A DNA stretch of 64,000 bases from Rehmannia glutinosa. Lineage: Eukaryota; Streptophyta; Magnoliopsida; Lamiales; Orobanchaceae. Below the pieces are notes generated by a model. The model saw only the letters and a list, made by a program, of their open reading frames with translations. It ran no database searches and was not told the origin of the DNA. Positions 21,341 to 33,544 of this stretch are shown here, piece after piece. Numbering within the stretch: position 1 is the first letter of the stretch; each line of letters starts with the position of its first letter. The stretch lies in contig JABTTQ020001757.1 of NCBI GenBank assembly GCA_016081115.2, positions 248,027 to 312,026 of the forward strand. Reading direction: 5' to 3'. A program made the translations under genes and the position numbers.

Positions 21341-22826
21341 TGTGTAGGAAAATTTATGTTTAGAGTTTGATGATACCATGTAAAACTTAGAATAGGAAGT
21401 TGGCACCCCATTTTTTCGTAATTCAACTTGTAATAGATAAGGTTGTATGAGCTGAGTTGGAGTCAGCTAAGTTGAAGATTACAAGGGTCGACTGATGATC
21501 AAGAGAAGACCCACCCAATGTATCGGTTGTGTGAAGCCAAGTGAAAGATCGGTCAAGTGATGAAAAATCGTCTCGGTCGGTTCATCGACTTGACTAATTC
21601 ATTCCATAATGATTGGAATCGAAAGTCAAAGGGGTATGCAGCAGACAAGACTTGAAGAAAGCTGAAAGAGATCCGTTGTCAACACAAGTCAAGGTTTTGC
21701 TGGAAATAGGCCTGTGTCAGGATGCCAGCAATAAAGCTAAGTGCAAAAGGCAAGAAACCAATGGGATGTACCTGAAAACCTGCAGAGACCAAGGAAAGGC
21801 TGCAAAGCATTAAATTCATGGTACGATCCTCATTAATGCTGCAAGGACAAGACATGCCAACAACCTACAAGTGAGATTTGAAATATATGTCTATCTCTTT
21901 AATGGACATATTTTTGAATCTGAACTATAAAAGGCTGAGGAAGCAAGTGAGAGAAGGTTACGAGTTTTATAAGAGACAATCAAGCATTCAAGCAAGCAAA
22001 AACCTGCAAAATACTCTCAAGCTTTCAAAGACATTCCTCAAACCTAAATCCAAAGGAACTCGATCCAACACACTCAGTGAAGGAAAGATTACTTCATCAA
22101 GTTGAAGAGGAAATTTGTTTGAAGAACAAAAAGGGTCTACCCTCCAAGGTTGAAGGAGAAGTAGAAAGGTTCAAGTTCGAACCAGAAGCTTTGGGCTCTT
22201 TGGAAGGCTGTATGATCAATTCCAAGAGTTCGAGGGAGCTGAAGTAGTAAGACATCTATTTTGTGAAGAAGTTGAGTCCCAAGAGCAGCCAACTGTGTGA
22301 TCAAGGCTGACTCGGACTGTAAACTGCTTTATAACCAGGATCTGTTACTTGGTGGATTCCTCCAAGAGTTGGAGAAGAGTGGATTGAAGGAATTACCCCA
22401 TCCTCGAACCACTATAAAATTTCTTGTGTCTTATTTACTTACAGCGCTTTAATTTCTTGCATATCTTTTATATCTGTTGTTAAGTTATAATTGCTGAAGC
22501 CAACTGATAATAACCAATGCTAAAAACAAGTGTTGAAAAACAAGTTTAAAAACAACAAGGGTGAAAAGTTTTCCGCTGAACAAAAACCAAATCAATTGTT
22601 AAGTTAAGTGTTAGTTGATACCAATTTAGTTATACTATCAACAGCTCAGTCGAGTTTGTTGAGTGGGTAACTTTGCTAAGTAAGCCAACCTATCGTCCCT
22701 CAAGGACTTAGTTGATTTGTGGTAACTCAAAAAATATTTAAAAAAGACTAAATCGAAAATTTGGTAAGGTTTATTCAACCCCCCCTCCCCGTTCTAAACC
22801 TTACTACTCACCCCTTGGGACCTACA
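21341..22826 (+). mobile_element. Solo copia LTR inserted in element A
   Basis: Begins TGTGTAGGAAAATTTATG and ends TTGGGACCTACA, the plus-orientation form of the family LTR (compare 55611-57078). Both sides continue the accessory ORF of element A. Flanking 5-mers are TCATC (21336-21340) and CCATC (22827-22831). The uninterrupted homologous site in element B predicts CCATC, so this is a target duplication with one later change. Length is 1,486 bp. Confidence 0.88.
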
Positions 22827-24136
22827 CCATCAACCAATGTAAATTTTGTGAAGGCAGCTTTCTCACTCGCCTTCCTTCACTGTGCCATTGCCTCCTCAAC
22901 AGCTGGGTCCTCTTCAGGTTTATGTTTAGGGATGGACTCAGCTTCATCATCCATATCCAAGAATTCCACGGAGACATTTTCCTAAGAGTCATCTAAGACA
23001 CTTATTTCCTCGTTCTCAGCAGACTCTTCTTCAGGGGCAGGCACTTCTTCTTCACCTTTCTTACCCATGGAAGTCTCAACCTCTACTGGGCATTCATTAC
23101 CTTCAGCAGTCTCAACCGCTGATGGGCCTTCTAGTTCCCTTGTGCAGTCTTAATCACAACAGGGTCTTCAGTTATCCCTTCAGCAGCTGGAGCTGCTTTA
23201 GGGTCTTCGGTGGCATCCTTTGAGGTCTCAACCTCAAGGATTGCACTTTTAGAGCCAGGAGTCTCAACTACCGTGGCTTCCTTTTCATCCTTTCCTGGCT
23301 ACATCAGCAGCTTCATCGGCCTGCTATGCAGCTGGGATTTCAGCAGAGATAGTCTAAACCGTCTGAGCTTCGTCAACCCCACTCTGATGTACGTTGATGT
23401 TCTCACCTTCGCCTCCAAACTTTGTTTGTGTAATATCTCGACCTCCTCCTCCGACTGGTTTGTGGTGGTTTTGATTTCCCCACGGTGGCGCACCGGTGAG
23501 TCTCGAGTCTCGAACAGTGGGGTCGCTGGAAACCTGAGACTCTGCTTCTTTTCCAAGTGAGTGTTCAACCGACAGGGCAGGTGTCTCAACACCTTCTTCA
23601 GGTATAGGCTTGGCTAAGCTTCCCTCTTCTCTCTGTCTTTAGCTTCATCGCCTGTTCTCCAGGTATCTTGTTCCTCAGAGTGCACTGGTGAGGTAGATGT
23701 ATCAATGGTCCTCACCATCTCCGTAATATCAGGTCTAGGAGAGATTAGAATAGAAGAAGACTCTCATGGGCCCGTCAGCAATGTCTTTTCGTGCAGCGCT
23801 TTGGATTCTTGAAGTGCTTGCTTGATTTTTAGCCTTTTCGATCGTGCATCGCAGGTCATTTCCTCCTTATCATCGCTTCTTTGGTGGTGGCAAAGCAAGG
23901 CACTTTTCGCACATTATCAAAGGGGTAGGGTTGAGGTGCCTTTGATTCCTCAATCGCCTTTGTTTTAGCCTTTTTCTTCTGATCATCCTTCTTTTGATAA
24001 AGGATGGTGGTACAAAAATCTGGGTCCAACATCAAACCGACTACAATATTTCCTAGAAAGCTCATGAGTTTTTCTTCCTCGTCAATGAACTCTGGGCTCT
24101 GGAATTGAGCTCTGGCATAACTCAACTTCCAATTCC
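22827..24136 (-). pseudogene. Element A accessory ORF, middle third
   Basis: Collinear with about 52190-53480 of element B on the opposite strand. The region encodes a low-complexity acidic segment rich in Glu, Val, Ala and Thr with recurring ETAEG-like units, and the better conserved block SYARAQFQSPEFIDEEEKL (about 24067-24125) followed by LLDPDF-type sequence. Several frames are used, so it is a pseudogene. It ends exactly at the left terminus of the CACTA insertion. Confidence 0.7.
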
Positions 24137-27100
24137 TACTACAAGAATTTCAACTTATAATGACAAAAACTTAATGAGGGTATCAAATAACCGTCATTAA
24201 AAGTATAAATCATGAGGTTTTAATGAGGGGAAAAAATTGGTAGTTAAAGAGTTTGATTATTTGTGAGGAATTCTTAATTTCCTAATTATAAATAACTAAA
24301 CCCGTTACTATTTCTGTCAAAAAGGAATTCCCCTCATTATTGATACAAAATATTAGGCACCGCATATTTCCTTTAAAGTACAACTATATTTTTATTACTA
24401 AAAAAACAGAAAACATCTTTTAATTCAATTAAAAAAAACTCGTAAATTCCTTAACTCTCACAGTTTCTCATATCTCCGTCTTCACTCTTCCTTCTCGTCT
24501 TCTAGCCAAGACTATTCAATCTTTCAACTTTGTGGCCAGAACACCCCACCATCCATCGACCATTCATGCAGTCCCCGAGTCTCTGCCAGGAGTCTTTGCC
24601 ATTAACCAGGTTTTACAGGATCTATAATTATATGAAACCCTAGATCCATAAATGAGGATGCATTTATTCTTGGTTTATTAATTCTTTATATTTATTAATG
24701 TGCATACGTAATTCGATAATATAGGATTTTAGATTCGGATTTTTTGCATTTTACACTGAATTATGTGGAACAGTTCTTGAAATCAAAAGGGTTTTTATGA
24801 AGAAATTGTGGGATATGCAACGAGTTGAACTTTCTAGGTGACCCTCAAATGGTCATACATTATGTAGATTTTTCATGATTAGGTTCCTATCTATGCAACT
24901 TTTATAACTGATTACTCTTTTCGAAACGGAATGAATCAGGTGAGAACTCTTTTCTTATTAGTAGTTCTCGAAATCTACCAATCCCTGATTGTCCTTGTAT
25001 ATTGGTTCTCATGTTGATTCTATATCAAATTGTGTTAATAAATTTATAAATGGTTAACAGTCTGATTGGATCAGTTGGTATCATATTTCATGTTGTATGG
25101 ATGTGTGCAGACAAACAACTATCACTTTGCAAGCATGTCAATTAGTTGTAACACCATCCGCGATATTATGTTGTATTCGCCAAATGATCCTAGAATTAGT
25201 GGTTATGGAAAATTTTCAAGTACCTATTATCATTGAATTTCCTATTGTAATTGCGCATTTGAGTGGAGTACACCGATTGAACTATATACTACATGGTTAT
25301 GCCCTTTCCTCACCTTGCCTTAATATCATAAAACGTTCCATAATGTGTCAGCATTGATCTTGTCATTAGTAAGTTGCAAATTGGCTCCCTTTTTCTTGCC
25401 AGGTTTTCACTCTCGACAGTTATGATTGATTGCTAAATCATGTAGGAAAATGGTGGATTTGGCATGTCTTTCAGTTGTATTTGACTGCAAATAACCAATA
25501 ATTTTGAAGAATTGGAAAATTTGACCATGCTCTAGTTATAGATAAATACATTTTAAGTTTTTTTCTTCTACCTCTGAAGCGGTTTATTAAGATACGCTTT
25601 CACTAAATTGGTAAGTAGGGGGTCTTTTGAAGATTTGAGGTTTTTGTAATTTTTGGGAAAAAAGATTGAGTATTACAATGAAGTCAAAAGCTTGAATACA
25701 ATCAGTTTAGTGTTTACTATGCCTACTGGAAAATCTATATTCATGTCAATCATAATTACTTGTATCATATGACATTGTTTGTCTATTTATTTGAGCATTA
25801 TTGGGTGTATTTAATTTCTATATTGTCTTCTTTTTGCTGAGGTGATGTCATTTTCATTTAAGTTCATGTGATTACTAGAGAGAACTGAAATGCTTTAAGA
25901 TTTTCGTGTCATTGTTATGTCTACAGGATTTATTGAAGATATATTTTAAGAAATGAGAATTTGCTAATGCATACATTGATAACTATTTGCAGGCTCTTTT
26001 GTTTGCTTCTGTCGCATGTGATAGGAAATTATGCGTAGATTGGGTACTAGCTACAACAAGTGATATTAAAGATGCAAATGTAGAAAAGGTGAATTGCTCT
26101 GTATAATTATTTGTCCGATCCTCGTATATAATATCTCGCAGCTTGGCTATGTCTACTTGCTTAATCGAGATTCTTATAAAAATTCATGGAAATTATTGAA
26201 AGGTCTGCATAGTTTACTCGTTAATAATTGTTTCTGATATTAGATTTATGCGAATAGGTTTTGTATTACATTTTATAAAATAATTTAGTCCAATTGATTT
26301 TTCGCTACTTTAATTTATGTATTTGTCCATATTAAAAGATACAAATTGTTGATTGTTTTGTGTATTTATTAAGTTTATTGAACTTTTGGCATGTGTCTAG
26401 GGAACATTATTGCTTAATCAACTAATTTTAACTGGTTGCATACTTGGTGTCTCCAGCTGTTTCGTTTTTTTCACTTATCAAAAGGATCTTGTGAGTTATG
26501 GCGACAAGCCAATGTCCAACTTTAATGTTGAATAATGTTGTTATAATACAATTTCTCATTGTTTCAAAATCGGAGATGTGTTTATAATAAGTTATGAGCC
26601 TCCCCTTGTATATGTGTTTTGTGATATGCACTATGATTTGTTTACGTTTTACTTACCCTGTTTATAGTTTGTTGCAATTATGACATGGCTCTCTTGATCT
26701 TTGCAGCTTAATCTATAGACTATGATTTGGCCATGATATTTCTTAATATTTTTAGTTATTGGATGTTATTGGTTGTAACTGGGAATAATCCTTTTCTATT
26801 CTTAAATTTTTTTGTAGGTTGCTTCGTCAAGAAAATTCAAGCATGGATCACGAAATTGGTACCTGGTAGTTTGAAGCAACATAGTGATTCGCGTTTGTGT
26901 TGTTCAAATATTTTTATACTCCATGGAATAGATTTAGAGAATGGAGTAGATTTAGAGAGTATTAGTTATCCATTGAGATGTAACTCATATTTTGTAACAA
27001 GTTACAACTGTATATATTTTGAGTAAATGAATGAGTATGGATTTAGTTGTTTATATAAAATTTGTTGTTTAATTAATTATGTGTCCTGAATATATAGAAA

Positions 27101-27503
27101 TATTCATATTTATTCGTAATGGTAGTGTTTTTATGTAATGAGAAATTCATAAATAATGAATGTGAATTTCATAACAAAAAATGAATTTTAATTGGTAATT
27201 ACTATCTTCTTGCTAAGTTAATTTTGGTGACGGGCAATAACAAATACTTAGAGGCAAAAATGGTAATTAATAATGAAATTTGTCAACATTTAAAATTAAT
27301 TTTTAATGATGGGATAATTTCGTCACTGAATATATTAAAACAATAATAATGGGACCTATCTACCGTCATTATTTACTTTTATCTAGGAGGGCAATAATGA
27401 GGGGTCCATGACGGGAAATTCCCGTCTTTAAAGTCTTTAATGACGGATTCTGGACATATAGTGATGTGATTTCCCATCATTATAAATCAATTTTCTTGTA
27501 GTG
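24137..27503. mobile_element. Non-autonomous CACTA (En/Spm) transposon
   Basis: The right end, reversed, reads CACTACAAGAAAATTGATTT; the left end reads TACTACAAGAATTTCAACTT, differing at the first base. CACTACAAGAAA is the classic plant CACTA terminus. Flanking triplets are TCC and GCC, close to the expected 3-bp duplication, and the flanks rejoin the accessory ORF of element A. Sub-terminal AATGAGG, CGTCATTA and related short repeats are abundant near both ends (24160-24360, 27180-27500). No transposase ORF is present. The interior resembles host intron/exon sequence. Confidence 0.85.
25993..26088 (+). pseudogene. Captured exon resembling CTP synthase, inside the CACTA element
   Basis: A 96-nt stretch is bounded by a splice-acceptor-like TTTGCAG before it and a donor-like GTGAAT after it. 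It reads 32 codons without a stop, including ALLFASVACDRKL, CVDWVLATTSDI and DANVEK. The pattern A-L-L-x-A-S-V-A-x-x-R-K-L-x-V-D-W-V matches the linker between the synthetase and glutaminase domains of plant CTP synthases, as far as I recognise it. CTP synthase makes CTP from UTP. Only this exon is recognised here. AT-rich, intron-like DNA flanks it. The identification is from memory of the family. Confidence 0.5.
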
Positions 27504-29011
27504 GCCTTCATACGTTGAGCCTCTTCTGTATATCTGGATACGCATGAGATAGCATAACAAGGTCATCATCCTCATCATCTGCATGCATGGGCTCAAGAGG
27601 AGCCCTCTCTTCCTCAGTTGTCCTCGCATTGGTCTAAGGAGAGCATACAGCTAACTTTTCTCCTTGGTCAGTTGTTATGACTTTTGTTTCTTTAGTTGTC
27701 TCCCTGACAGCTTTCTCCTTCGGACTCTGTTGTGCATTAACAAAGCAGTCTCTTCCAAACTCTGTCGTTCGCCAACATCAGTCTCTTTCTCTACAGTGGT
27801 TTCCATACCACCCTTCTCTTTTGAGCTTTGATGCTCTTCCTCAGAAACATCTTTCTCAGTAGCAGTGTCTGACTCAGCTGGCTTAGCTAATGTTGATTTC
27901 CTCACAAGTCTTCTTCTCTTGGTCTTAACCAATGGAACCTCAGGTTCCACTTCCTCAGATTCCTCAGTTGTGAAAGTTGATTCTTCAACCTTCAGCTTCT
28001 TGGTTGCAGATGGTTTTTGTGGCACAGCTGAGCGCTTATTCTTGATAATAGGAGAAGGTGCGGGGAATCCTTCTCAGCTGCGGGGACAGATGCAGGGTCT
28101 TCACGGCTGCAGGGGCAGGTGCTGACTTTGATGTTGGGCAAGATCCTTCTTCTTCTTTTGCACAGGCTTGGGAGAAGGAGCCTTAGCTTAGCGATGTAGA
28201 TTGTGTCCTCGGGGGTGGTCGGTGATTCCCTTTCGCTCGTATCAGTTTTCCTAGCATGAGCTTGTTATTGAGGAACTGATAGATTGGCCCTGAACATCTT
28301 CTTATTCACGTGGAAGGGTTTCCCATTCCTGAGAGGAATGCCATTCACCTCCATCAAATGACCTATCATAAGGCCATATCCTAGAGAACTTTCAAACAAC
28401 CCAACTTCATTAATGGTCTTGTTCATCACGTTCTGGCACAACTTGCCAAAGATGAACTCAGCCCAGTTCACCTTCTTCTCCTCCATGATAGCATCCATCA
28501 CGGTCAGCTTAGTCCTCGACAACTGATTGAAACTACCAAACGTCATGTCCACACATTTTGCAACCATGTCTATTAACTTGTGGTAGTCCTCCTTGATCAA
28601 AGACTTCTTTGTTGTGTAGACAGGCTTCGCAGCAGACTCTGGCTTTACAATCTCCTTCCATGCAGCAACCAGGTTAATGTCCTTCTCTGTTATCTCCTTC
28701 AAACCGGACGAAGGCAGATGACAGTTCGTAGCTATGTCCACAGCAGTTACCTTGATGTCTGTGATGTGGACCAATCAGCGAATCTCATCGTCATGAACCT
28801 AAGCGTTCACATAGAACATCGCCACTTCCTCCAAATAAGTGTGCGAAAACTCCATCGAAAGAAACTCCTTGAGACTGGACTTCTCGAGTTTCTCAGCAAT
28901 CTTCCTGTCCAGGGCTTTGTCCACCCCCTGCTTGACCAAGCCCTCAAAATACATGGTGGATCCTGTGTGGGTTTTCTCAGTCATCTTCATGAAATCGTAT
29001 ATTGGAGCCAT
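27504..29011 (-). pseudogene. Element A accessory ORF, N-terminal third
   Basis: The start at 29011 begins MAPIYDFMKMTEKTHTG and continues through VKQGVDKALDRKIAEKLEKS and FLSMEFSHTYLEEVAMFYV. After a stop near 28799 the frame continues (28265-28774) with NQLSRTKLTVMDAIMEEKKV and GYGLMIGHLMEVNGIPLR. It then enters a lysine/proline-rich segment with an internal RRRLVRKSTLAKPAE and an acidic stretch (27675-28025). The N-terminal ~250 residues are the best conserved part across copies A, B and C. No signal peptide or transmembrane segment is seen. It may belong with the env-like or plant-transposon-domain proteins of SIRE elements. Confidence 0.78.
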
Positions 29012-29150
29012 TTCAAAGATTAGAACTTGAAAATTAAATGATCGAAGAACTAGGGTTTGCTTTACTTAGTTACAGAGAAAATGCTTCTTCTTGCTTGAGA
29101 GAATAAGAGTAGTGTAAGGAGAGAGAAAATAGATTTTTCTATATATGGGA
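29012..29150 (-). promoter_or_regulatory. Putative internal promoter and leader of the element A accessory ORF
   Basis: On the minus strand, CCCATATATAGAAAAATC (TATATAG at 29139-29145) is followed by a CT-rich run TTTTCTCTCTCCTTACAC and a leader with AAACCCTAG, then the ATG at 29011. TATA box to start codon is about 130 bp. The layout matches a plant TATA promoter plus a pyrimidine-rich 5' UTR. The same arrangement occurs in copies B and C. Confidence 0.6.
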
Positions 29151-29559
29151 TGTGAGGGGACGGTTTTTGGAATTCAAAAAGTTCAAAATTGATCAACGGT
29201 TGAGATCATGTCTTGAAACCGTATTAATTGCAGCAGCATTTATATCTAATCAAGGGTAAAACGGGTACAGGCTTTTAACTGACACCATAATTATTGCTCA
29301 CATCAAGCTAAAACATTCATGCTCGCAGAAAACAACTGTGTTTTGTCACTGAGCTCATAAGTAACTCAGCTACCTTCATAAGTGACTTGACTCTGCTTCT
29401 CTCTTCACTTAATAAGCACTCGGCTGTCCAACTAACTCCATACAGCTGACTAGCCGTCTTGGCAGTCTCACTTTGCTAAAAAATGAAACTCTACTAATTT
29501 TCAATACTCTCTTCTTTGACTCTGTTGATTGAGTCTTCTGAACCTCCTAACTCAGCTCA

Positions 29560-30190
29560 ATCAATCCAAGTTCATTTTTAAGCTCTTCAAATCGTGAATC
29601 ACATAATGGCTTAGTGAACATATCAGCTAACTACTTATCAGTTGATATATATTCCAAAGTAATGTCCTTCTTTTCAACATGATCTCTTATAAAATGATAT
29701 CTAACATCAATGTGCTTGGTTATTAAATGCAATACTGGATTTTAAGTAGTTGGAATGGTACTTGTGTTATCACACATAAATGGAATCTTCTTTTCTTATA
29801 TATAATAATCTCTCAGTTATTGCCTCATCCATAAGACTTGGGCACAACAGCTACCTACAGTTATGTACTCTGCTTCAGATGTGGATGTAGCTATTGAATT
29901 TTGTTTCTTGCTGAACCAAGAAACTAACCTATTTCCAAGAATTTAACAGTTACCTGATGTACTTTTCCTGTCCACTCTATATCCAGCATAGTCTGAGCCT
30001 GAGTAGCCCACTAGCTTGAATCCTCCATCCTTTGGATATCATAAGCCAATCTCTTGGCATCCCTTCAAATACCTTAGGATTCTCTTGGTTGCAGTCATGT
30101 AACTTTCCTTTGGTGCAGATTGAAATCTGGCACATACACCTACAGCAAAGGTGATGTCTAGCCTACTTGCTGTTAAATAGAGCAATGATT
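29560..30190 (-). pseudogene. Element A RNase H
   Basis: RNase H of a Ty1/copia pol. Readable blocks include GVCARFQSAPKESYMTATKR (about 30100-30160), GCQEIGL and GGFKLVGYSGSDYAGYRVDR (about 29975-30035), and near the end IKVTLEYISTDK followed by the LGLIELS-type tail near 29565. These match the better preserved copy in element B (49560-50159). Stops and small frame changes interrupt it. Confidence 0.78.
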
Positions 30191-30920
30191 TAATAAGGGC
30201 TCTATATATGGTTTGATCACTGCTTTTCCATCTGCATCCATATCCATCTTGAATGATGTATTCATTGGAATTTTCATAGATGACTTCTCTTCCATACCAA
30301 ATTTCTTCATTAAATCTTTGTTATATTTGGTTTAACTTAGGAAGGTTCCATCCTTTATTTGTTTGACTTGATGACCTAGGAAGAAAGTTAGCTCTCCCAC
30401 AATAAAGTCAGCTCTCCCATCATACTCATCTCAAATTTTCCTTGCATGAGATTTAAGAATTTGTTACATAGCTTTTTTTTTTGTGGATCCAAAAATGATG
30501 TCATCCACATATATTTGGACAAGCAGTATACTCTCCCTATCTTGAATTCTGAAGAGTGTCCTATCAAATTTGCCTTTGGTGAATCTATTGTCAATAAGAA
30601 ACTGGGACAATGTATCATACCAGGCTCTTGGTTCTTGTTCAATCCATACAAAGCTTTCTTGAGCTTGTAGACTTTATCTCCAATAGTTTTCTGCTCAAAA
30701 CCTGGAGGTTGCCCCACAAAGACTTCTTATTCTAAAAGTCCATTCAAAAATGCACTATTCACATACATTTGATACACAGTGAAGTTTTTGTGTGCGGCAT
30801 AAGCAAAAAGCATCCTAATTGCTTCCAATCTTGCAACATGTGCAAAGGTTTCATCAAAATCTATGCCCTCCATTTGGCAATACACTTTGGATACCAATCT
30901 TTCTTTATTTCTTACAGCGC
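30191..30920 (-). pseudogene. Element A reverse transcriptase
   Basis: Ty1/copia RT. Motifs in order: GQPPGFEQKTIGDKVYKLKK and ALYGL (30650-30717), GLNKNQEPGMIHCPSFLLT (a frame-damaged form of the LKQAPRAWYD block), the region that would carry YVDDIIF (30490-30530, readable in a second frame), and GKFEMSMMGELT (30400-30445). Copies B and C read IYVDDIIFGSTNK at the corresponding place. The reading frame changes at least twice, so the enzyme is inactive. Confidence 0.83.
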
Positions 30921-31079
30921 AGATCCCTCTTCATTCATCTTGTTCCTAAATACCCACTTAGTACCGATAACATTTTGGTGGGTAGGACTTTGAACTAATT
31001 CCTAAACTTGTTTCTTTCAAACTGATTCAGCTCTTCCTACATAACTAGAATCGAATGTGTCTCATCCAATGCTTGTGAC

Positions 31080-32640
31080 ACATCTTTAGGCTCTTACTTC
31101 TTCTCTAACATCTCCAATGATAAGCTCTGGAGGATGGTCTCTTAGCCATCTCACATCTGGTTGGAGTAAGTCTACTGGATTCAGTCGTCTCGCAACTAAG
31201 TTGCCTTGAACAGCTTCCTCTTTATCATTTAGCTGCAGACTTTCCACATGTCTCTGAGATTCAACTATCTCATCTTCATCAGGGTTGAATCTTCTTATAT
31301 CTGCCTCAACATATGAACTCTTCTGAACAGTTGGATGATTCATCTTGCCATCTAACTCACATGTCTTATCTATTGACATTAGGTTCATCAAAAACCACAT
31401 GGATATACTCTTTTGTGACCATAGTCCTCTTGTTCAGCACACTAAAAGCTTTGCTCTCAGCTGAGTATCCCAAAAAGATACTTTCATCAGCTTTAGCATC
31501 AAAATCTTTCAAGTTGTCCTTGCCATTGTTGTGAATGAAGCACTTACATCCAAAGAAATAAAAATATCCCACATTTGGCTTTCTCCCTGTCCAAATTTCA
31601 TAAGGGGTTTTGGACAGGTTCCTGTTGATCATACATCTATTCTGAGTGTAACAAGCAGTATTAATGGCTTCAGCCCAAAATCTCTTAGGCAATCCAGCTT
31701 CAGCTAACATGATCCTCACAGCTTCCTTGAGAGTTTTGTTCCTTCTTTCAGCCACTCCATTTTGTTGTGGAGTTCTTGCAGCTGATAACTCATGAGCAAT
31801 ACTTTTTTCTATGCAATACTGAGTCATAATCCCATTGACAAACTCAGTTCCTCTGTCAGACCTTATCGTTATAGTGGTTTGACTCTTCTCATCAGCTAAG
31901 GGAGATTCTGCAATGTTTTCTTCTTTTTACACATAAAGATTGTCCATGTGTATCTTGAATAATCATCCACCACCACTAAGGTGTATTTATATCCACTAAT
32001 GCTAGCTGGTTCAACGGGACCAAACAAATCCATATGCAATAAGTGCAGTATCCTTGTTGAAGAAGGTTTGGCTTGTCCTTGAAAGAAGACTTTATTTGCT
32101 TTCCCATCTGGCAGACATCACAAATGTTTTCCTTCTTGTATACTGAGTCAGGCAATCCTTCCACAAGATGACTCCTTGCAAGCTTGTTGATTGTCTTGAA
32201 ATTCTGGTAACTCAGTTTCTTGTGCCACATCCAACTTGATTCGGTTGTACTTTTTGCTAGCAGACATGTGCTTGGTGTAGTAGTTGACCAATCCACTACA
32301 TTCATATTTTTCTGCCTTAATCCTTGTGGCACAATTTCATTTGATTCAGCATACTTGATTTGGCAAACACCCATGTTCAATCCTACATTGTAGCCCTTGT
32401 CATAGAGTTGGTTGATGCTCAGCAGATTGAAGTTGAGACCTTCAACATATGCTACATTTGTGATCTCTAGTACATTCTTCTTGGTGGTTCATATGCCTTT
32501 GATCTCCCCTGGAGCTTCATTTCCTCCAAATATAACTTTAGCACCTTTTATTTCCTTGAACTTTGAAAGATTCTTCTTGTTGCATGTCATATGTCTTGAA
32601 CATCCACTATCCATGTACCAGGTTCTTTGGCACTCAGTTG
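31080..32640 (-). pseudogene. Element A protease end, pre-integrase and integrase
   Basis: The protease motif DSGCSRHMT lies at about 32585-32615. The pre-integrase zinc region follows (WMWHKKLSYQNFKTINKL then ICDVCQMGKQIKSSF, 32090-32250). The integrase core shows IRSDRGTEF (about 31835-31870) and TPQQNGVAERRNKTLKE (31720-31770), so the second catalytic Asp and the Glu are kept; the first Asp lies in a frame-damaged part near 32030. FWAEAINTACYTQNRCM and KTPYEIWTGRKPNVGYF follow. A linker with HPPELIIGDVREEVRA ends near 31086. Several frame breaks. Confidence 0.85.
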
Positions 32641-33544
32641 TTCCTTGAACCTGCAATCATGGAAATTAGTTTTTAGGTTCTCATACTTGTCTAGGTCCTG
32701 AGGGGTTATCACTATAAGATGATCCAACCAACCTATAGCCAAATGGTCTAACTCTAAGAAGTTGCCACATGTCAGTTCCATAATCATAATGGACATTTTC
32801 AAATTGCTTAGGGGCTTTAGGCTCATATAGTTGTCTTTTTTGTCTGTATGCCTGTGTGTGAGCTTGTGCATTTGCTTCCTTGGAATTGTAATGAAACTTT
32901 TGTGCATATTGGGCTTTGTGCTTGGGTGCATATGGTGTTGATTATATCTTCTTTGCCTTGGGGATGACTGTTTTTGAGTTTGAGGTCTTTGCCACTTGGG
33001 CTTGTATCCCTTTAGACTTGGCCGATATCTCATTTGATTGTTTCCAATCAGCCTGGCTGGGATAATTTCTACCATTCCCATCATATAATTTCCTTTGCCA
33101 AAATCTCTTGGGCTTTTGATAGCTCTATTTAGATTTTATAGAGTATTTCCTGTTTGGAGTCTGTTGATGAACTCGTCTGAATTTTATTTCAGATGTCCTT
33201 TCAGGATACTTAGCTGGTTTTTTGCCTTTTCCTTTGTATCCAAGGCCAACATGGTTGTGATTGTGTTTTTGAATGGGTGTAGGTGCAACATATTGTGCTT
33301 TGGATTTTTGGATTGTCTCATTGCTTGAGGATCATTTTCCTAATACCACTCTTGAAGCTTAAGCATGCACAAAAGAATTGAATCCAATGCCTGTCTTGTC
33401 TCCACTTTTTTTTGGAATCATTATAAGTTCATCCAATGATTTAGATGCCTTAGTGAATGATGCAATCACATTTTTCAAATATGTTTCCCTCTTTTCTGTT
33501 GTAGCTAAGTTTATTTGGATCTTAGCTATCTCAGTCTTTAGCTC

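Noticed and set aside
23210..23560. 116-residue plus-strand ORF in element A
   Set aside because: Shadow of the minus-strand accessory ORF, which matches element B; its borders have no meaning.
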